Positions 1 through 12,200 of a stretch of DNA of 64,000 bases are shown here, one piece after another. The position numbers and the translations under genes are program-made. The stretch is taken from positions 12,029-76,028 of the forward strand of contig BCJX01000005.1 in assembly GCA_001600415.1 (NCBI GenBank). The letters are read 5' to 3'. Position 1 is the stretch's first letter. Each line of letters starts with the position of its first letter. The notes below the pieces were generated by a model. The model was not told the DNA's origin and ran no database searches. It saw only the letters and a program-made list of their open reading frames with translations. The stretch comes from Pascua guehoae. Taxonomy: Eukaryota > Basidiomycota > Tremellomycetes > Trichosporonales > Trichosporonaceae.

Positions 1-524
1 CCCTAGCTCACTTCGCCGCTACACTCCCAACTCAGCCCCCGCCCCAACTACCTACGCACATCTTCCACCTCGACCGCCTCGCCGACCTTGGCCACCAAGG
101 CAGTCAACGCGCGCCACCCCCCGCGATCCGGCGGGAACGCGTACGCGCGCACGAGACAGCGCCCCTGCAAGTCTGCGCCCGACAGCACGTCCACCCCGGC
201 GGTGTGCGATGTCGTTCCCACCGTCTGAGACGTCGTTGTTCCAGCGCCAGGTGCTGCGCGGTCCGATCCGTCGGTGCCACCACAATCCTCACTGGGGAGG
301 ACGGCCAGGCGCCAGCCCGCGACGTGCAGGGGGGCAAAGTCGGCGAGGAAGACGGGGAGCGAGGGGAGGCGGTATGGCGATGGTTTACGTGGCGCCGGTG
401 CGGGGGGTGTGCTCGCTGTGCTCTGACATGGCCGGGTGGTGGAGAGGTAGCGCGGCGGCACTGCGAGGGGGAGACGCTGTGGGCGGGGTCGGTGGAGAGC
501 GTAGGCGGAGAGGCGGGGCCGCAT
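1..524 (-). CDS. pterin-4a-carbinolamine dehydratase-like protein, 5' part only (runs off left edge)
   Basis: The coding exon seen runs from the ATG at 524 down to about 60 (155 codons), where a gtgcgt donor follows; the rest lies in an intron or beyond the window. The first 38 residues are Arg-rich, have no acidic residue and end RYLSTTRPCQSTAS, which looks like a mitochondrial presequence. The later part has a GW, then LVRAYAFP, then WRALTALVAKVGEAVEVED. This matches the 'R-x-F-x-F ... VA-x-x-AE' core of the PCD/DCoH fold just before its HHP active-site motif, which would lie on the missing exon. The family dehydrates 4a-hydroxytetrahydropterin. The call is an inference from a partial match because the catalytic histidines cannot be seen. 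Confidence 0.45.
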
Positions 525-1623
525 GGTGAGAGATCGCGAGCTGGCCGTGAGCTAGATGCCGTAGTTTGTGTCTCCAGTAGTGGGTTGTGTTGATATATTT
601 CAGACTGAGGGTGGAGGAGATGAATGATGATGCAAGAGTTGGATGGGTGCATGTCCAGGGTTGTATCACGTCGTCACAGGCACCGCGCTTTGTCCGCTGT
701 CGAATGGGGTAGACCCCGTTTCGAACACTCTGTGGACAAGAGTGCGACAGACAGGGAGTGACGCAAACCCATGTCCCGTTTGAGTGCACAGCAGGTTTCA
801 CATGGCTCCGTCAACATTAGATGCTATCACACGCGCTGCGGTATCATAGTCGTAGTGTCGACCAAGTCGTAGAGTCAGCCGGCGCTGAGCAGTGACTAGT
901 CAGTCGTCTGTCCTCCATGTTATCTTTGCCTGTCATGACGATTTGCCGCCTCGGGATGTCACCGCCGCAGGAGCTTGTGGTGGTTTACCCCGGCCACCTG
1001 TGCAGAGCAAAAAGTCAAAAGAAGGTCAGGGAATGAGGGTTGAGGATTACGTACAGCTTCGGGTGAGTCAGGAGATTCGAGTCCATGCCATCGGGGGTGG
1101 GTGGGTCCTGGGCCTGGGACCTTCGACTGACCACCCACCTGACACTCGAGACGACTCTCTCTCTCTCGTCTCGTCTCGCTGCCAAGGCTTTTTACACTCG
1201 TTATGCCCTCGTGCCATCAAGCCCACTTTAAGGCCCCTGGACTGGCCCCCCACTTGCCCCCTCTCTCCGGTTGGCTTCGGCTCGACTGGCCGGCTGCACC
1301 GGGCCAGCTCCCAAAAAAGTCAACCTTGCTTGCTTGCTGCATCCCTGCCTGCCCATATCGCACGCTGGCTACTCGCTGCGCTCTCTACCAGAGTCGTCGT
1401 CTCCTCGCCCCGTCCCTCGTGATTTTTGACCCTTTGTCGCTGCCCTGTTTGCCCTTGACACGGTTCGGCTTTCCATGACAGGTGCCCCACAGATGCCATG
1501 CATAAGGGTGCGAGAGAGTGAAAGTAACCCCGTCGCAGCCCCTGGTAGGCAGATGCCTACCTGCCTCTGGCGGGACGGCCACGGGGTCCGCGGGTTAACT
1601 CGCCCACTTAGTCCCGCAATCAC

Positions 1624-1656
<33 letters not shown>

Positions 1657-2427
1657 GAGGCAGGTACGCAGGCCTAGCCTCGATGCAGGCCTGGGTGGGG
1701 ATCGGGGGTTGGGGGTTGCAACAACCCCCCAGGGTAGCCGAGGCGAGCAGAGGCGAGCAGAGGCTTAGTTGCCCAAGGCCGGCCGTGACGGAAATCAAAG
1801 GCAGGCTTAGGACCGGAGATGGGCATACAGGTAGCCAGGTGGCCAGGAAGGAGACAGGGCCCAGCCAGAGGTTGGGGGTGGGTGTGGAAAAGTCAAACGG
1901 GTCCGCGGCTCTGTCCTGTCCAGTCCAGTCGGGTCTTGCTCGAGTGTGGTCAGTCTCCAGGTCTCTGCCAAATCCAAAAGAGGTGTTGGCCGCAAAAAAA
2001 AGCCAAGGCAACGCTGCCAGAGTACCCAGAGCACCCAGAGCAGCCCACAGCCCAAACGACCCAGAGGCCCACAGCCCACAGCCCACAGCCGACCGACTAT
2101 TCCGACAGGGCGCCGACCCAAAACCCATCGCCAACTCGAGGTCTCGAGTCGTCGTCGTCGTCTGCCTGCCGCCGCCTACACAATCCTGATCTTGCTCTTC
2201 TCTCTCTCTCTCCGTCCCTCACCTCACCTCTCCTCCCCACCCCACCCCCCCACCTCCCCCCTTCTTCCCAAAGTCCGCCAGCGGCACGCCGGCAAACGTC
2301 TTTCTGCGTGACACTCGCCCGCGACAGCATCGTCGACGCACCGCACGTCTCTGTTGCAAACCGAGGTCGCCCGTTACCCCCGGCGCCGTTGCAACCCAGC
2401 CGTCCACCTCTTTATACCTTTTCCACC
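525..2427. other. intergenic region with long C/T-rich leader of the CCCH gene
   Basis: No supported gene. From about 1140 the plus strand is rich in CT and C runs leading to the ATG at 2428, as in the leaders of other genes here. It contains a 31-base A homopolymer at 1625-1655. Several short open frames exist but none shows a recognisable motif. Confidence 0.6.
1625..1655. repeat. A31 homopolymer
   Basis: Thirty-one consecutive A residues in the region upstream of the ankyrin/CCCH gene. It could be a promoter poly(dA:dT) tract that excludes nucleosomes, or the scar of an old reverse-transcribed insertion. No target-site duplication is obvious, so the first reading is simpler. Confidence 0.9.
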
Positions 2428-5189
2428 ATGTCCCACGAGACGACGACGCCAGCGGCGTCTGCCGCCGCTGCCCAAGCCAAGGTCAAGGTCCCCACTGAGC
2501 CTGCCCCGGCTCCCGAGGCCGGTGCGGCTGGTGCGAAGCCCGAGGTGGCTGCTCCCGAGACCGGTGCTGCCGTTGCAGAGCAGGCGACACAGGCAGAGGA
2601 CGGCGCGGCCATTGCCGGCGTAGAGGCGGCCGTCGCGACCCTCGCGATCGCCCCCCAGTCCGAGCTGCACCGCGTGTGTGCAGAGGGCCGCCTCGACGAC
2701 GTCCGCACCATTCTCGGCCGTGGCCTCGATGCGCTCGAGACTTTGGGTAAGTGCTCGGTTCGACACTCCGTTTGTCGGTGTGCCAAGGCTATTTTTCTTC
2801 TGCCCGTTCCCCATCATCCTCTCGCTTGCCAACGCTATCGGACCGGGACTTGGTTCGCCGTCTGTGCTCGCTCCCGCGCACGTTTGTGGGCAAAGAGATA
2901 CACGTTGGGCGTGGGGACCAGATGGCGCAGTGTATTTTGGGGGAGCGAGCGAGCAAAAAGTGGCCAGGTTGATTTTCGGCTTGGCGCCGACAGTGTTCAG
3001 TGTCTCTCATCCACGCCGATCCCGATCCCACCACCACGACCACCTCCTCGTGCCCCCTCCTCCTGACTTTTAACAACTTTTTTTGCTGACTTCCCACAGA
3101 CTTGGCAACGGGCTGCACACCCATTGTCCTCGCCATCCAGGGCGGCCACGTCGACGTTGTGCGCGAGCTTCTCGCAGCAGGCGCCATTGTCCCACCGCCA
3201 GGTTTGACAATGGACCCCGTCATGCTGTCGGTCCTCTACAACGCCCAGCCCATGTACGGTGTGCCGCCACCGTTTGCGCAGATGGGCCCGCCCCAGTTCT
3301 ACTCGCAGCCGGGCTTCTTCCCCCACGCCCAGTACCACCGCAAGGACGGCTCGTCGCCCAACGGCGGCGGCGCGCACGCTCCCAACGGCGCTGGTCCCAA
3401 CGGCGTTGCCAACGGCGCCGCCAACCTTCCCCCGGCCGATGTCGCAAAGACGATCCCGTGCCGCAACTTCCCCAACTGCAAGTATGGCACGTCGTGTGCC
3501 TTCTTCCACCCGCGCCTGCAGAACCCGGCCTACTTTGCTGCCGCGGCCGGTGCGGGCTACGTTGCGACCGGTTACGAGGGCTTTGTGCCGTACGCGGGCG
3601 GCCAGCCATACTATGCTGGCGCGCAGCAGGAGTTTGTCCCGAGCGGCGCAGTGTCTGCGCCAGTGTCTGCAGTCGACGGTCACCAGCATGTCCCCGAGGC
3701 AAACGGAGCGGCGACGGAGCCTGCCACACCGGCGACGCCCAATGACGCCGACGGTACGCAGGCGTCGCACGTCGGGTCTGCGATGGCACCGGCCTTTGTC
3801 CCCGGTACCATGGCTGTGCCCATGTCCCCTCGCGAGGGTGGTGTGCCCAACGGCATGCCTTTTGGCTCTCCCCCCGCCGGCTACATGGGTCCCATGTCAC
3901 CGACTCTGCTGCCTACCCCGCCTCCACCAATGCCATCCGACCCCGCCTTCTTCCCCACCTCGCCGCCCCAGTTCCACCAGTCCTTTGCGCCCAACGGCTA
4001 CCCGGGTGTCCCAGGAAGGAGACCGTCGTTTGGTCAGTTCAACGCGGCCGGCGGCCCGCCCTCAAAGCCGTACCACGGCAAGAAGCCCTCGTTTTCTGGA
4101 GGACCCAAGCCATGGGGTCCTGGCGGCCGCGCAGGTGGCTCGACGCACCTCGGACAATGGAAGGACGGCAACCCGCCCCCGTGCGCCTTTTTCCGCGAGG
4201 GCAAGTGCCGCAACGGCGAGTACTGCAAGTTCCCTCACATTGACGCCGACGGCAACGACGTGCGCCACCCAGATGTTGTCCGCGGTATTATCGCGCCCAT
4301 GCCCACGCGCCCACCGCGCGTGACGCGCATGATGGGCCAGGGCGGCGGTCACGGCCACAGCCACAGCCACAGCCACGGCGGCCACTATGACCCGGCGCTG
4401 CGTCACCAGCAGCAGATGCAGTTTATGCAGGCAAAGGCCGCCGCTGGCTCGGTGGCCGAGGCCGGTGAGGGTGCCGAGGCCGCTGCGCCGGCCGACAAGA
4501 CGGCGACGACCGATGCGACCGCGTCGCTTCCGCCTAAACCTGCGGGGTCGATCCCGCCCGTCTCGCGCTCAACGAGCGGCGCTGGTGCCTCGCGCCTTGC
4601 CAACGGCGGCGGCGGCGGTTCGCGCGCCCACTCGCCCAACGGCACACCGGCGGCCAACGGTGTTCGCCGTGGACCGCGCTACAGCCACCAGGGCAACGGC
4701 TCGCGCTCGTCGTCGGCCGGCGGCGCCGAGAACAAGAAGCCCGTCCCGCCCCAGCGCGTGCCCCGCGCAGACGAGTTCCCTGCCCTTGGCATTGCCCCCA
4801 TTACGCCGAGCACGGAGCGCCGTGAGCCGTCGTGGGGCAAGACGGCCGCCCAGGTCCTGAGCGAGCCTGCGCCGTCCAAGACGCCGTCGCCGAGGGAGTC
4901 GCCCAAGGCCGAGCACGCCGAGGTCAAGGAGGAGACCAAGGACGAGGCCAAGGACGTTGCCAAGGAGGACAACGTGAGTGGGACGACGAGGCCACTCGGT
5001 GAGCACCCACTGATGTGCTAGCAGGTGGTCACCATGGACTCGGACTCTGAGCAGGATGCCGTCATTGTGTCCGTCTCGACAACGCCCAACCCCGAGACGG
5101 CCAAGGCCAAGCTCTCGTCGGGCACCATCTCGTTTGCCGCCGTCGCCGGCACTGTCCTTGACGCTGCGCCTGTCGCGCTCAAGGCGTGA
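2428..5189 (+). CDS. ankyrin-repeat and tandem CCCH zinc-finger RNA-binding protein
   Basis: Exons 2428-2746, 3100-4973 and about 5022-5189 join in phase to 786 codons plus stop. The ATG has a good context (ccaccatgtc). After an Ala/Pro-rich head, residues about 80-140 form ankyrin helices (SELHRVCAEGRLDDVRTIL, then TPIVLAIQGGHVDVVREL across intron 1). Two CCCH fingers follow: C-x5-C-x5-C-x3-H near residues 227-243 and C-x7-C-x5-C-x3-H near 467-485. The rest is low-complexity Pro/Gly/Ala sequence with a His/Ser run and a short conserved-looking tail (ISFAAVAGTV). Tandem CCCH fingers usually bind mRNA, and ankyrin repeats bind partner proteins. A role in mRNA turnover or translation is therefore likely but inferred. 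The last acceptor could also be three bases downstream (tag/cag tandem), which would remove one Gln. Confidence 0.88.
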
Positions 5190-6448
5190 AAACCTGGACC
5201 CCAAGTACCAGTCGAGGCCCCGAGGGACGACCGGGGATCTGCGCCAAACTAGACCGACGCGGACCACCGAGTAATCGTCCTCCTGATACCCTCCAACTCC
5301 TCTACCCCCCTTCTCATCACGACACCCACCCCTCCCACACGCAACCCGCACACCGAGGTGTAACCTCCACTTTCCACCCGCGCGGCGACGGCTGCGCCCG
5401 TCGCTGCGTCCCCTTCTCCAGCCCTAACCCTTACAAAACCAAAAGCCTACCCAGACCTATCCCCTACCCCACACCTGCATCTCTCCCGGGCCATTGTCAC
5501 AGCTAGTTATCTCCTGGTTCCGTCTTTCGTCCACCATTCCATTACTGCCTCCCTTTTGCTCCCTCCTCTTTTTTTCCGCTCTATCTCCGCACTCTTATGT
5601 AAAACCCGCGCCACGACGCGACATGCAACTGCCCTCGTGGCAAGAACATTCTGTGGGCTGGGCGTGTGCCATGCTGCCCCTTGCTGTGTGTTGAGCGCGT
5701 ACTTTGACCCTCGTGCAATGCTAGCAATGTAAGGTTGTGTAAAGTTGTGGAGTCGGCGAGGCCCGATGTCGGCGAGGCCCGATCCTCGACTCGGGACACT
5801 CCAGACCCCACAGCCAGAACTGGCTGGGCTCACCGGCCCCGCCCGCGGTCACCCGCCGCCGCGTACCGAGCAGGATACCGTCACCGCATACCGAGCAGGA
5901 TACCGAGCATGACACGGCAATACCAGCTGTACGTTCCTTGATCGAAAGTTTGTTAGTCGGGGATCGAAAAGTCCGAGGCGGGGAGTCTGCCCACCCAGAC
6001 GGACGTACGTACGGAGGTAGATTGTGCTTTGGCCAAGTGGCATGGTCGCGAGTGGTCATTCTCTATCCACACGTACCCAGTGTTGGCAGGCCTGGGTACA
6101 TGATTGTTCGACTGCGCGTACATGAGGACCAGTGGATGCAACTGGGCAGCACTGGCAGCAGGGGCGACGGGTAGCAACTGGCAAGCACCAGAAGTGTCCC
6201 AAGGTGCGAATCAAGTGAGAGCTCTCCCATGGAGCTGCCTGGGCCACTGTGCTGTACTGTAGGGTTGGATAAGATACGAGATATGAATGATCTATTCATG
6301 ATATTGCAACAAGCGAGACTGGACGTTGACAACAAGCGACCCGCGCGGTATATCTGCAAGTACACTCGGGTAGACCGTAGTCTAGATTCCTGCCCACACA
6401 TGTGGCATCCCTTTGCCATCTCCCACAACTCGGTTCCCCAAGACCCGT
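5190..6448. other. intergenic region, no supported gene
   Basis: About 1.26 kb covering the 3' flank of the CCCH gene. The first 300 bases are C/T-rich untranslated-like sequence. A short direct repeat (accgagcaggatacc) occurs near 5865-5910. No frame shows a recognisable domain. Confidence 0.6.
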
Positions 6449-6724
6449 ATGGATCCCGTGCTATCGTCGCTCCTAGACGCGCACGACTCGTCGCAGTGCC
6501 CCACTATATCTGCCAAGTATGTATCCCCAGAAGGCCTTGTTGTTGTCAACGACACCATCGTTATCCGTCAGGGCCCAGATATGACCACACTCGTGGCACT
6601 TGGACAATCTCGCCGCATGGCATGGGTACTGCGATTGTACCCCCCCGGTATCGTCGCAGCTCTGGCTCGCGCACTCGCAATACCCATGCCCCGACATCGT
6701 GAATATTCTTGGCCGCCAAAGTGA
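6449..6724 (+). CDS. hypothetical small ORF, 91 residues, unproven
   Basis: Open frame from the ATG at 6449 to TGA at 6722-6724. The first 60 residues (MDPVLSSLLDAHDSSQCPT...) look moderately protein-like and the codons are mixed rather than strongly C/G-ended. No motif is recognised and no intron is needed. It ends just upstream of the convergent GNAT gene. It may be a chance ORF or one exon of a longer gene. Confidence 0.2.
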   Translation: MDPVLSSLLDAHDSSQCPTISAKYVSPEGLVVVNDTIVIRQGPDMTTLVALGQSRRMAWVLRLYPPGIVAALARALAIPMPRHREYSWPPK

Positions 6725-6867
6725 GTACCCTCAAGCACCGTTGCCGCGGCTTTCCTAGCTGCAAGGACATGGTCTATCCCCATCCCAAGACTCGCGCCAC
6801 ATGTATCCCGACCCAGCGCATCCCTGACATCTCGACGCCTCACACTACACTACATCCCAACCGCAAC

Positions 6868-8798
6868 CTACCCCCCCGCCTCCCCCCGGAGGACATACGT
6901 CACATCCCACCCGCGCACCCACCCGCGCGCGGCCCACACGGCCTCCCCCGCGGTATTCCCCGGCGCGACGGCGGCGTAGCTCCCAGGCCATCCCAGCCAC
7001 GCCTCGGCTGGTGCGCGGCGGCGACACGCGCGGATGCGCGCGGCGACGACGAGGGTCGCGAGGCCCCGGCGGCGGTGGGGGGGGAGGGTGTGGAGGGTGC
7101 CTTGGGAGCCGTCGGGGAGGGTTTGGATCCATGCGACTGGGGTGGGGGTGGGGGAGGTCGGAGGGGAGGTTGAGGAGGTGGGGCAGGTTGGGGTTGGGGA
7201 GGTTGGGGTTGGGGAGGTGGGGGAGGCCCCGGAGGTTTGAGAGTGTGAGGTTTGGCGCGGACGCAGGACGGTGGTGTCGCGTAGGCGCGAGGCGTAGAAT
7301 TCGGGGGTGCGGTATTGGTTGTATTTGTAAAACTGGGTGTGAGCAATGTGACGGGGGGGGGGGATTTTGGGAGGAAAGACGAGCTGAAGAGGTGCCCAAG
7401 GTGAGAGCAGACGAGACGACAAGGGTAGACTGGATAGATTGGAGCCGACGGAGCCGGAACCGACAGAGCTGAGAGAACAAGTGCAGTAGATATGTTCTTA
7501 ATTTACTTTCTACCTTCCGTGCGATTGCAAACACGAAAGAGAGGAGAGGATGTACGGTTGCAAACAGAAAGAAACAGCGGGGAGGATGTACGATCACAAA
7601 CAGTCAGAGAGGGCCATGTCCCTGACGACGCTGGGTGACTACCACGAGAACCCACGCCGTGACGAGGGCCACTGGGCAGGGAATCAAGGTCACCCTCACC
7701 TCTGGCTCGACGACCCCCGGTATCAAGAATCAGGACCAGAGTAGGGACTGTGACCGCAGCTGTGCACGAGCAACCTCGCTCGTCCCCGGAGCGGAGTGGG
7801 GAGGAGACGTGGTACAGCCCAGCAGACGGATGACGGGCATTACCATACCCCTGCCGTGGCAGGCCCGGCTTACGAGGGAGCCTGACGGAAGGGGGTGTCC
7901 GTCGGCACGGGCCGTAGATAGATCGGCAGTTGTGAGCTGCCACGCACCACGTCGCCCCAGTTGCACCGTGAACCGTGTGGGGTGGGACCGCGGTGGCGGC
8001 GGGTGTACCCATTGCGTGCTCCGGGAGGTGGATGGGAGCGGTGTCGGGCTGTACGTCGCTGGAACTCATCGGGCCGAAGAGACAGAGCAGACAGAGCAGA
8101 CAGAGCAGACAGAGCAGACAGAGCAGACAGAGCAGACACCAAAGGAACTCAGCACCGAGCAGCCTGAACAGCCCAGAGTCCGAAACCAAACAACCCCGTC
8201 GTGCACTCACGAGTTGTTCGTCCCCCGCCCGCCCGTGGTCTAGGACAAGATCCCCCGGCACAACCCCCCAACACTCCCCTCCACCTCCATCACCATCATC
8301 TACCCCATCTCCCCCCTCCCCGTCCGGGGCATAATACACCGTAAACAACCCCCGATCCACCCCCGCCACGGCCGCGCGCACCGCCGCCCCCCAGAGCGCA
8401 TGTACCGCCCCCTTCACGTGCAGGGGGTACATCTCCGCCATCTCACCCCACGCGGTGACGACCATGGCCTGCGCGTCCGCGTACGCTTCGGGTGTGCGTT
8501 CTGAGCGGGGGAGGGACTCGAAGGTGTGGAATGTGCGGGTTTGCGTGTAGGGTGCCGGGAGGGCGAGGGTAGCGAGGAAGGTTGGTGGAGGCAGGGAGGT
8601 CCGGGGGAAGGTTGTGTAGACTGTGAGCGGGGGGTTGGGGTTGGGGTTGGGGTTGGGGTTGGGGGTGGCATCGGGGTGACCGTCGGCATCAGTGTCGTCG
8701 CCCGTGTTCGCGAGGATGCTCGCGACGATCGAGAGCGAGTAGGGCAGGTAGGTCCGGAGGAGGGGCAGGAGGGACGCGGGGTCGTGTGGGTACAGCAT
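6868..8798 (-). CDS. GNAT-family N-acetyltransferase (FR47-like) with an 878-nt intron
   Basis: Exon 1 is 8798-8211 (196 codons, donor gtgagt). Exon 2 is 7332-6868 (154 codons and TAG), joined in phase 0 over an 878-nt intron; 350 residues in all. Exon 1 opens MLYPHDPASLLPLLRTYLP, typical of fungal FR47-like acyltransferases. Exon 2 carries the acetyl-CoA site: VAWIQTLPDGSQGTLHTLP followed by HRRRGLATLVV near residues 270-292 (the R/Q-x-x-G-x-G/A loop). A late NTAGEAVWAARGWV helix is the usual last GNAT element. The fold transfers acetyl from acetyl-CoA to an amine; the substrate is unknown. Two low-complexity inserts, an Asn-Pro repeat in exon 1 and a Pro-Thr-Ser repeat in exon 2, are unusual for the family. 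The exon junction is set by phase and by the homology pattern, so it is likely but unproven. Confidence 0.8.
7505..7622. repeat. about 36-bp imperfect direct repeat inside the GNAT intron
   Basis: Two close copies and a partial third of a unit containing ttgcaaaca...gaaaga...aggatgtacg lie in tandem. They are within the long intron of the acetyltransferase gene. Confidence 0.65.
8080..8138. repeat. 9-bp minisatellite (agacagagc) x 6.5 in the GNAT intron
   Basis: Six perfect consecutive copies of agacagagc and a partial seventh, all inside the 878-nt intron just past its 5' end on the minus strand. The perfect copies suggest recent slippage. Confidence 0.9.
8629..8665. repeat. GGGGTT hexamer array within coding exon of the GNAT gene
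   Basis: Five near-perfect GGGGTT units on the plus strand encode an Asn-Pro dipeptide repeat (about residues 46-56) on the minus strand. The G-runs could form a quadruplex. It lies inside a gene, so it is not a telomere. Confidence 0.85.
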
Positions 8799-9212
8799 GG
8801 TTCTCAATGTAAGAGTGGGGCAATGCAAGAGCGGGACAATGTAAGAGTGGGACTGTCAGTTGTCATCAGGTCAGGAAGTTCGGACGAGGGGTTGGTTGGT
8901 GGTGTGGTCGAGTTGGTTGGCGTCGTGTTATTGTTGTGACTCGGTCTTTAGGAGATAAAAATAGCCGGACTTGGCCGATAATCTCGGTGCCGCCGTGGCA
9001 CACCACAGCGGCGCGATGGTGCACTGCGCCGTGCGCCGTGGCGAGACTGGTGAGACCGAGGCCGATTTGGGACAAGATATGGCAGTAAGATTTGACTACG
9101 TATGTTGTCGAACGCAGAAGAGGGGTAGCATGGGGTGGTGGACAAATATCGTCGTGCGCACGTGTCAGCGGCAGTTGGTGTGGCGCATCGCGCAGCCGTT
9201 CCGTGCGTCAAC

Positions 9213-9280
9213 GGCGTACCGGCGTACCGGCGTACCGACGTCCCGGCCTCCCGGCCTCCCGGCGTTCCGGTGTCCCGGCG
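9213..9280. repeat. 8-9-bp tandem repeat (ggcgtacc / ggcctccc variants)
   Basis: Successive copies of cggcgtac drift into cggcctcc and cggcgttc variants. It is an imperfect minisatellite in the gene-poor region. Confidence 0.75.
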
Positions 9281-12200
9281 ACTACCTTCAAGCTGACTAG
9301 CTTGCCAAACGGGGCATGAGTTCCGCCGGCCTATATACTCGTCGGACCCGATGGCGTGTTGCTCGTCCCAAGCCGACACGTCTGTCATGTAAATCAACAT
9401 GACTCTTAAAGCGAAGGTTGCCAGAAGCGTCCCGCTTGCCTCGCCAGCATCTGCGCCCAGCTCGAGACAGTAGCTTGGTCTCGTCTAGCCTGTCGAGCTA
9501 TGGACATGCTTGGCACGGGGGACGGTCTTTGTCCGTTGGCAACCTTGATTCCCAGACATGGAACATGGACCGAGCTAGAGAGCTACAGGCTACATACCAT
9601 GCGAATCCGATATTCCGCTCGGCATGCTTCCATTAGCCCACGCGCGCTGTTCGCTCCTCTACTTGGCCGGCACGTTGAGCGAGGACTGTACGGTACGATC
9701 GACACGATTATCCCCCTTTCCAGGGCTTGGCGTACGGGTAGAGTAAAGTACCAGTACCAGTAGCATAACTAGCAGCAGTTACTTCACTACCCATGCCGCA
9801 GAGCACACGCATGCGCGTGTCGATACTCTACCCAATGCGCGATGCGATGCGCGATGCCGACGACCACTGCCGAGCCGCGAGGCACGCCACGAAACCGAAA
9901 ACTGTATTGCCAGGCAGGCAGGAATGGATATTTGATCCCCATGCCCGTGCCTCTGTGGTTGCTGGCGGCGGCCGGAGCTCGGCGCCGGGAACGGCATGGC
10001 CTGTCGGCGCCCATGGACTAAGCTGCGGGCAGCGGGCACTGCAACCGGTACCGTACACTACCCGTGCGGCGATGCCGACTTTCGGATACTACAGTATTGC
10101 TCAATTCATGCGCCTGCAGGCTGCAGGCTGGCTTGACTCGAGCGGCATGGCGGTGACGAGCGAGCGTGTATCGTGTAGCGTGTAGCGTGTAGCATGTGCC
10201 ATGTAGCAGGCTGCGACCAAGCCAAGACCGGGGCGTGCGCCCGACCTTGCCCTTGGCTTGGCCGGCGCGTGGATCGGGGACCGGCTCCGAGTTTGGACGC
10301 ACGCGGCACGGCCCCAAGTTTGTATACTGTACCGCGTAATCAGCTGATCGAAAGGGCAAACTGGGCCAGACTTGCCCGGAAGAACTTAGAATAGGCTATA
10401 TCCGAACATGGACTGTGCCGGCACGCGGCACGCGGGCCACGGCTGACACTGGCGAGTTGGCTTGGAGCTTGGAGGCGCGGTACGTCGGTACGTAGGCCCG
10501 CTGCCCGCCCCCCGCTGCCCGCGCCCGCCGTGCCGCCGTGGTATGCCCCGCACGCCAAGCAAGGTGACGGCCAGCCTTCCCGGCAGCTGCATGGGGGTTG
10601 CCGCGCATGCGCGGGGCCAGACTCGGAGCCCAAGATCTCGAACCAAAGGCACGGGGCTGCGGTATGGCTGCAGGGAGATGCAGGGTGAGGCGCGCTAGTG
10701 TAGGGAGGGCTGATACGGCCCATCAAGGGTGGGTGTGAGTGGTGAGTCTTGTCAGTCAGCTGGCCGCTGGGCTGTGGGCTGGTGGGCTGGGTGGGAGTTT
10801 GTTGATCTGGTGGGCGAGGCTGGCTGAGCTGGCTGGCGACTAGGGGGGTCCAGAACAGTGTACAGTCTCACTAGTTTGTCTAAGAGGTGAATAGCCCCGA
10901 TCGGCAGGCGGGCGTGGCTCAAACAATTGGCGTAGATGGCGCATACTGACGCAGCTGCATGACAAGATCCACAACTGGCGTTCAAGACTGTCGTATGTCG
11001 TATCCCCCCGCAGCCAGATTGGTCTGTAGCTGTAGCTCGCTGGGCGGGTGGGCGGAAGCGAGACAGTTCCAGCCAAGGCGAGAGGCTGGGGCTGGCCCAC
11101 TGGCCCACCGGGTCGAGTCGAGCTTCGCGTCGAGTCGAGCTTCGCGCAAGCCAATACGCGCCATCATCACCATTGGGGCCCAGACACATGTCCATGTGTA
11201 ATGTACGAATGGCGTGGGCTGCAGCGGTTGCGTACAACCGTACAACCCTCTTCGCGCGCGCTGATAACTCTTTCAAGCCGGGGTGAGTAGCTGATGCATC
11301 TCTGCGCCATCACCCACCCTGTAAACCCCCCCACCCACGGACCCCCACTTGCACGTCACCCCACACCCCCCCCCAACACCCGTTTCTCCGTCATTCGACC
11401 CCGTTCCCAACCCCCCGGTCTCACCCCCGCCCTCCCCGCCAGCTCTTAGAATACCTCACTGCGTCGTTTTTGCGCACGGCCGTGGCATGTGCTTTGTGTC
11501 ATGTGCATGTTGCCAGAGCTGAAACGCTGAGAGTTGTTGAAGCGACGGGCGGCCTGCGACCTGCGACCTGCGCATACGCATACGCATACCTCACGCCAGC
11601 CAGACCAAACCCAAGTCGACGGAACGCGCACTCTTCTGTTCCTCGTCGCCGCGGAACGCGTCTGCCCGTGCAGACTGCTTGCTTGCTTGCTGTTGGGCTG
11701 TTCCTGCCCACAACCCCAGTGCAGTACAGGAGCTACCACCGTCGTCATTGTTATTATTTATTACCTCGTCTGGTCGTCGCGCCCAGGCCAACTTGCAATC
11801 GGGGCAAGTTTTACGGCTGCCCCTGTTGGCTCCTGGCTCCTGCCTCATCTGCACAGAGTGACGCGCGGGGGTCGAGAACGTGTTTAGGTTGACAAGGCGG
11901 GTGTGGCCGAACGAACGACGTAGTTTTACGCAGCATTTTGTCTCTGGTCTGTTCCTTTCGAGCAGTCTGGCGCGTGCCTGTCATACGTCTCGACCTTGAC
12001 CGTTTGTCTCGTCCCTGGCATCACCCTCCTGGCCCTTGCTGTCCTCCTCGTCCTCCTCGTCCTCGTCCTCGTCCTGCGTCCTTCGGCGTCCTGCTCCATC
12101 AAAAATCAATCATTCTGGTCCGCGTCCCTGCCCTGTCCCCGTTATCTCCACCCCAACCAACACTCTTGTCGCTCTCGGCACGGCACCAGCATCAATCAAC

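Noticed and set aside
7961..8334. Plus-strand frames with RADRADRAD or QSRQSR repeats
   Set aside because: They are translations of the 9-bp minisatellite inside the acetyltransferase intron.
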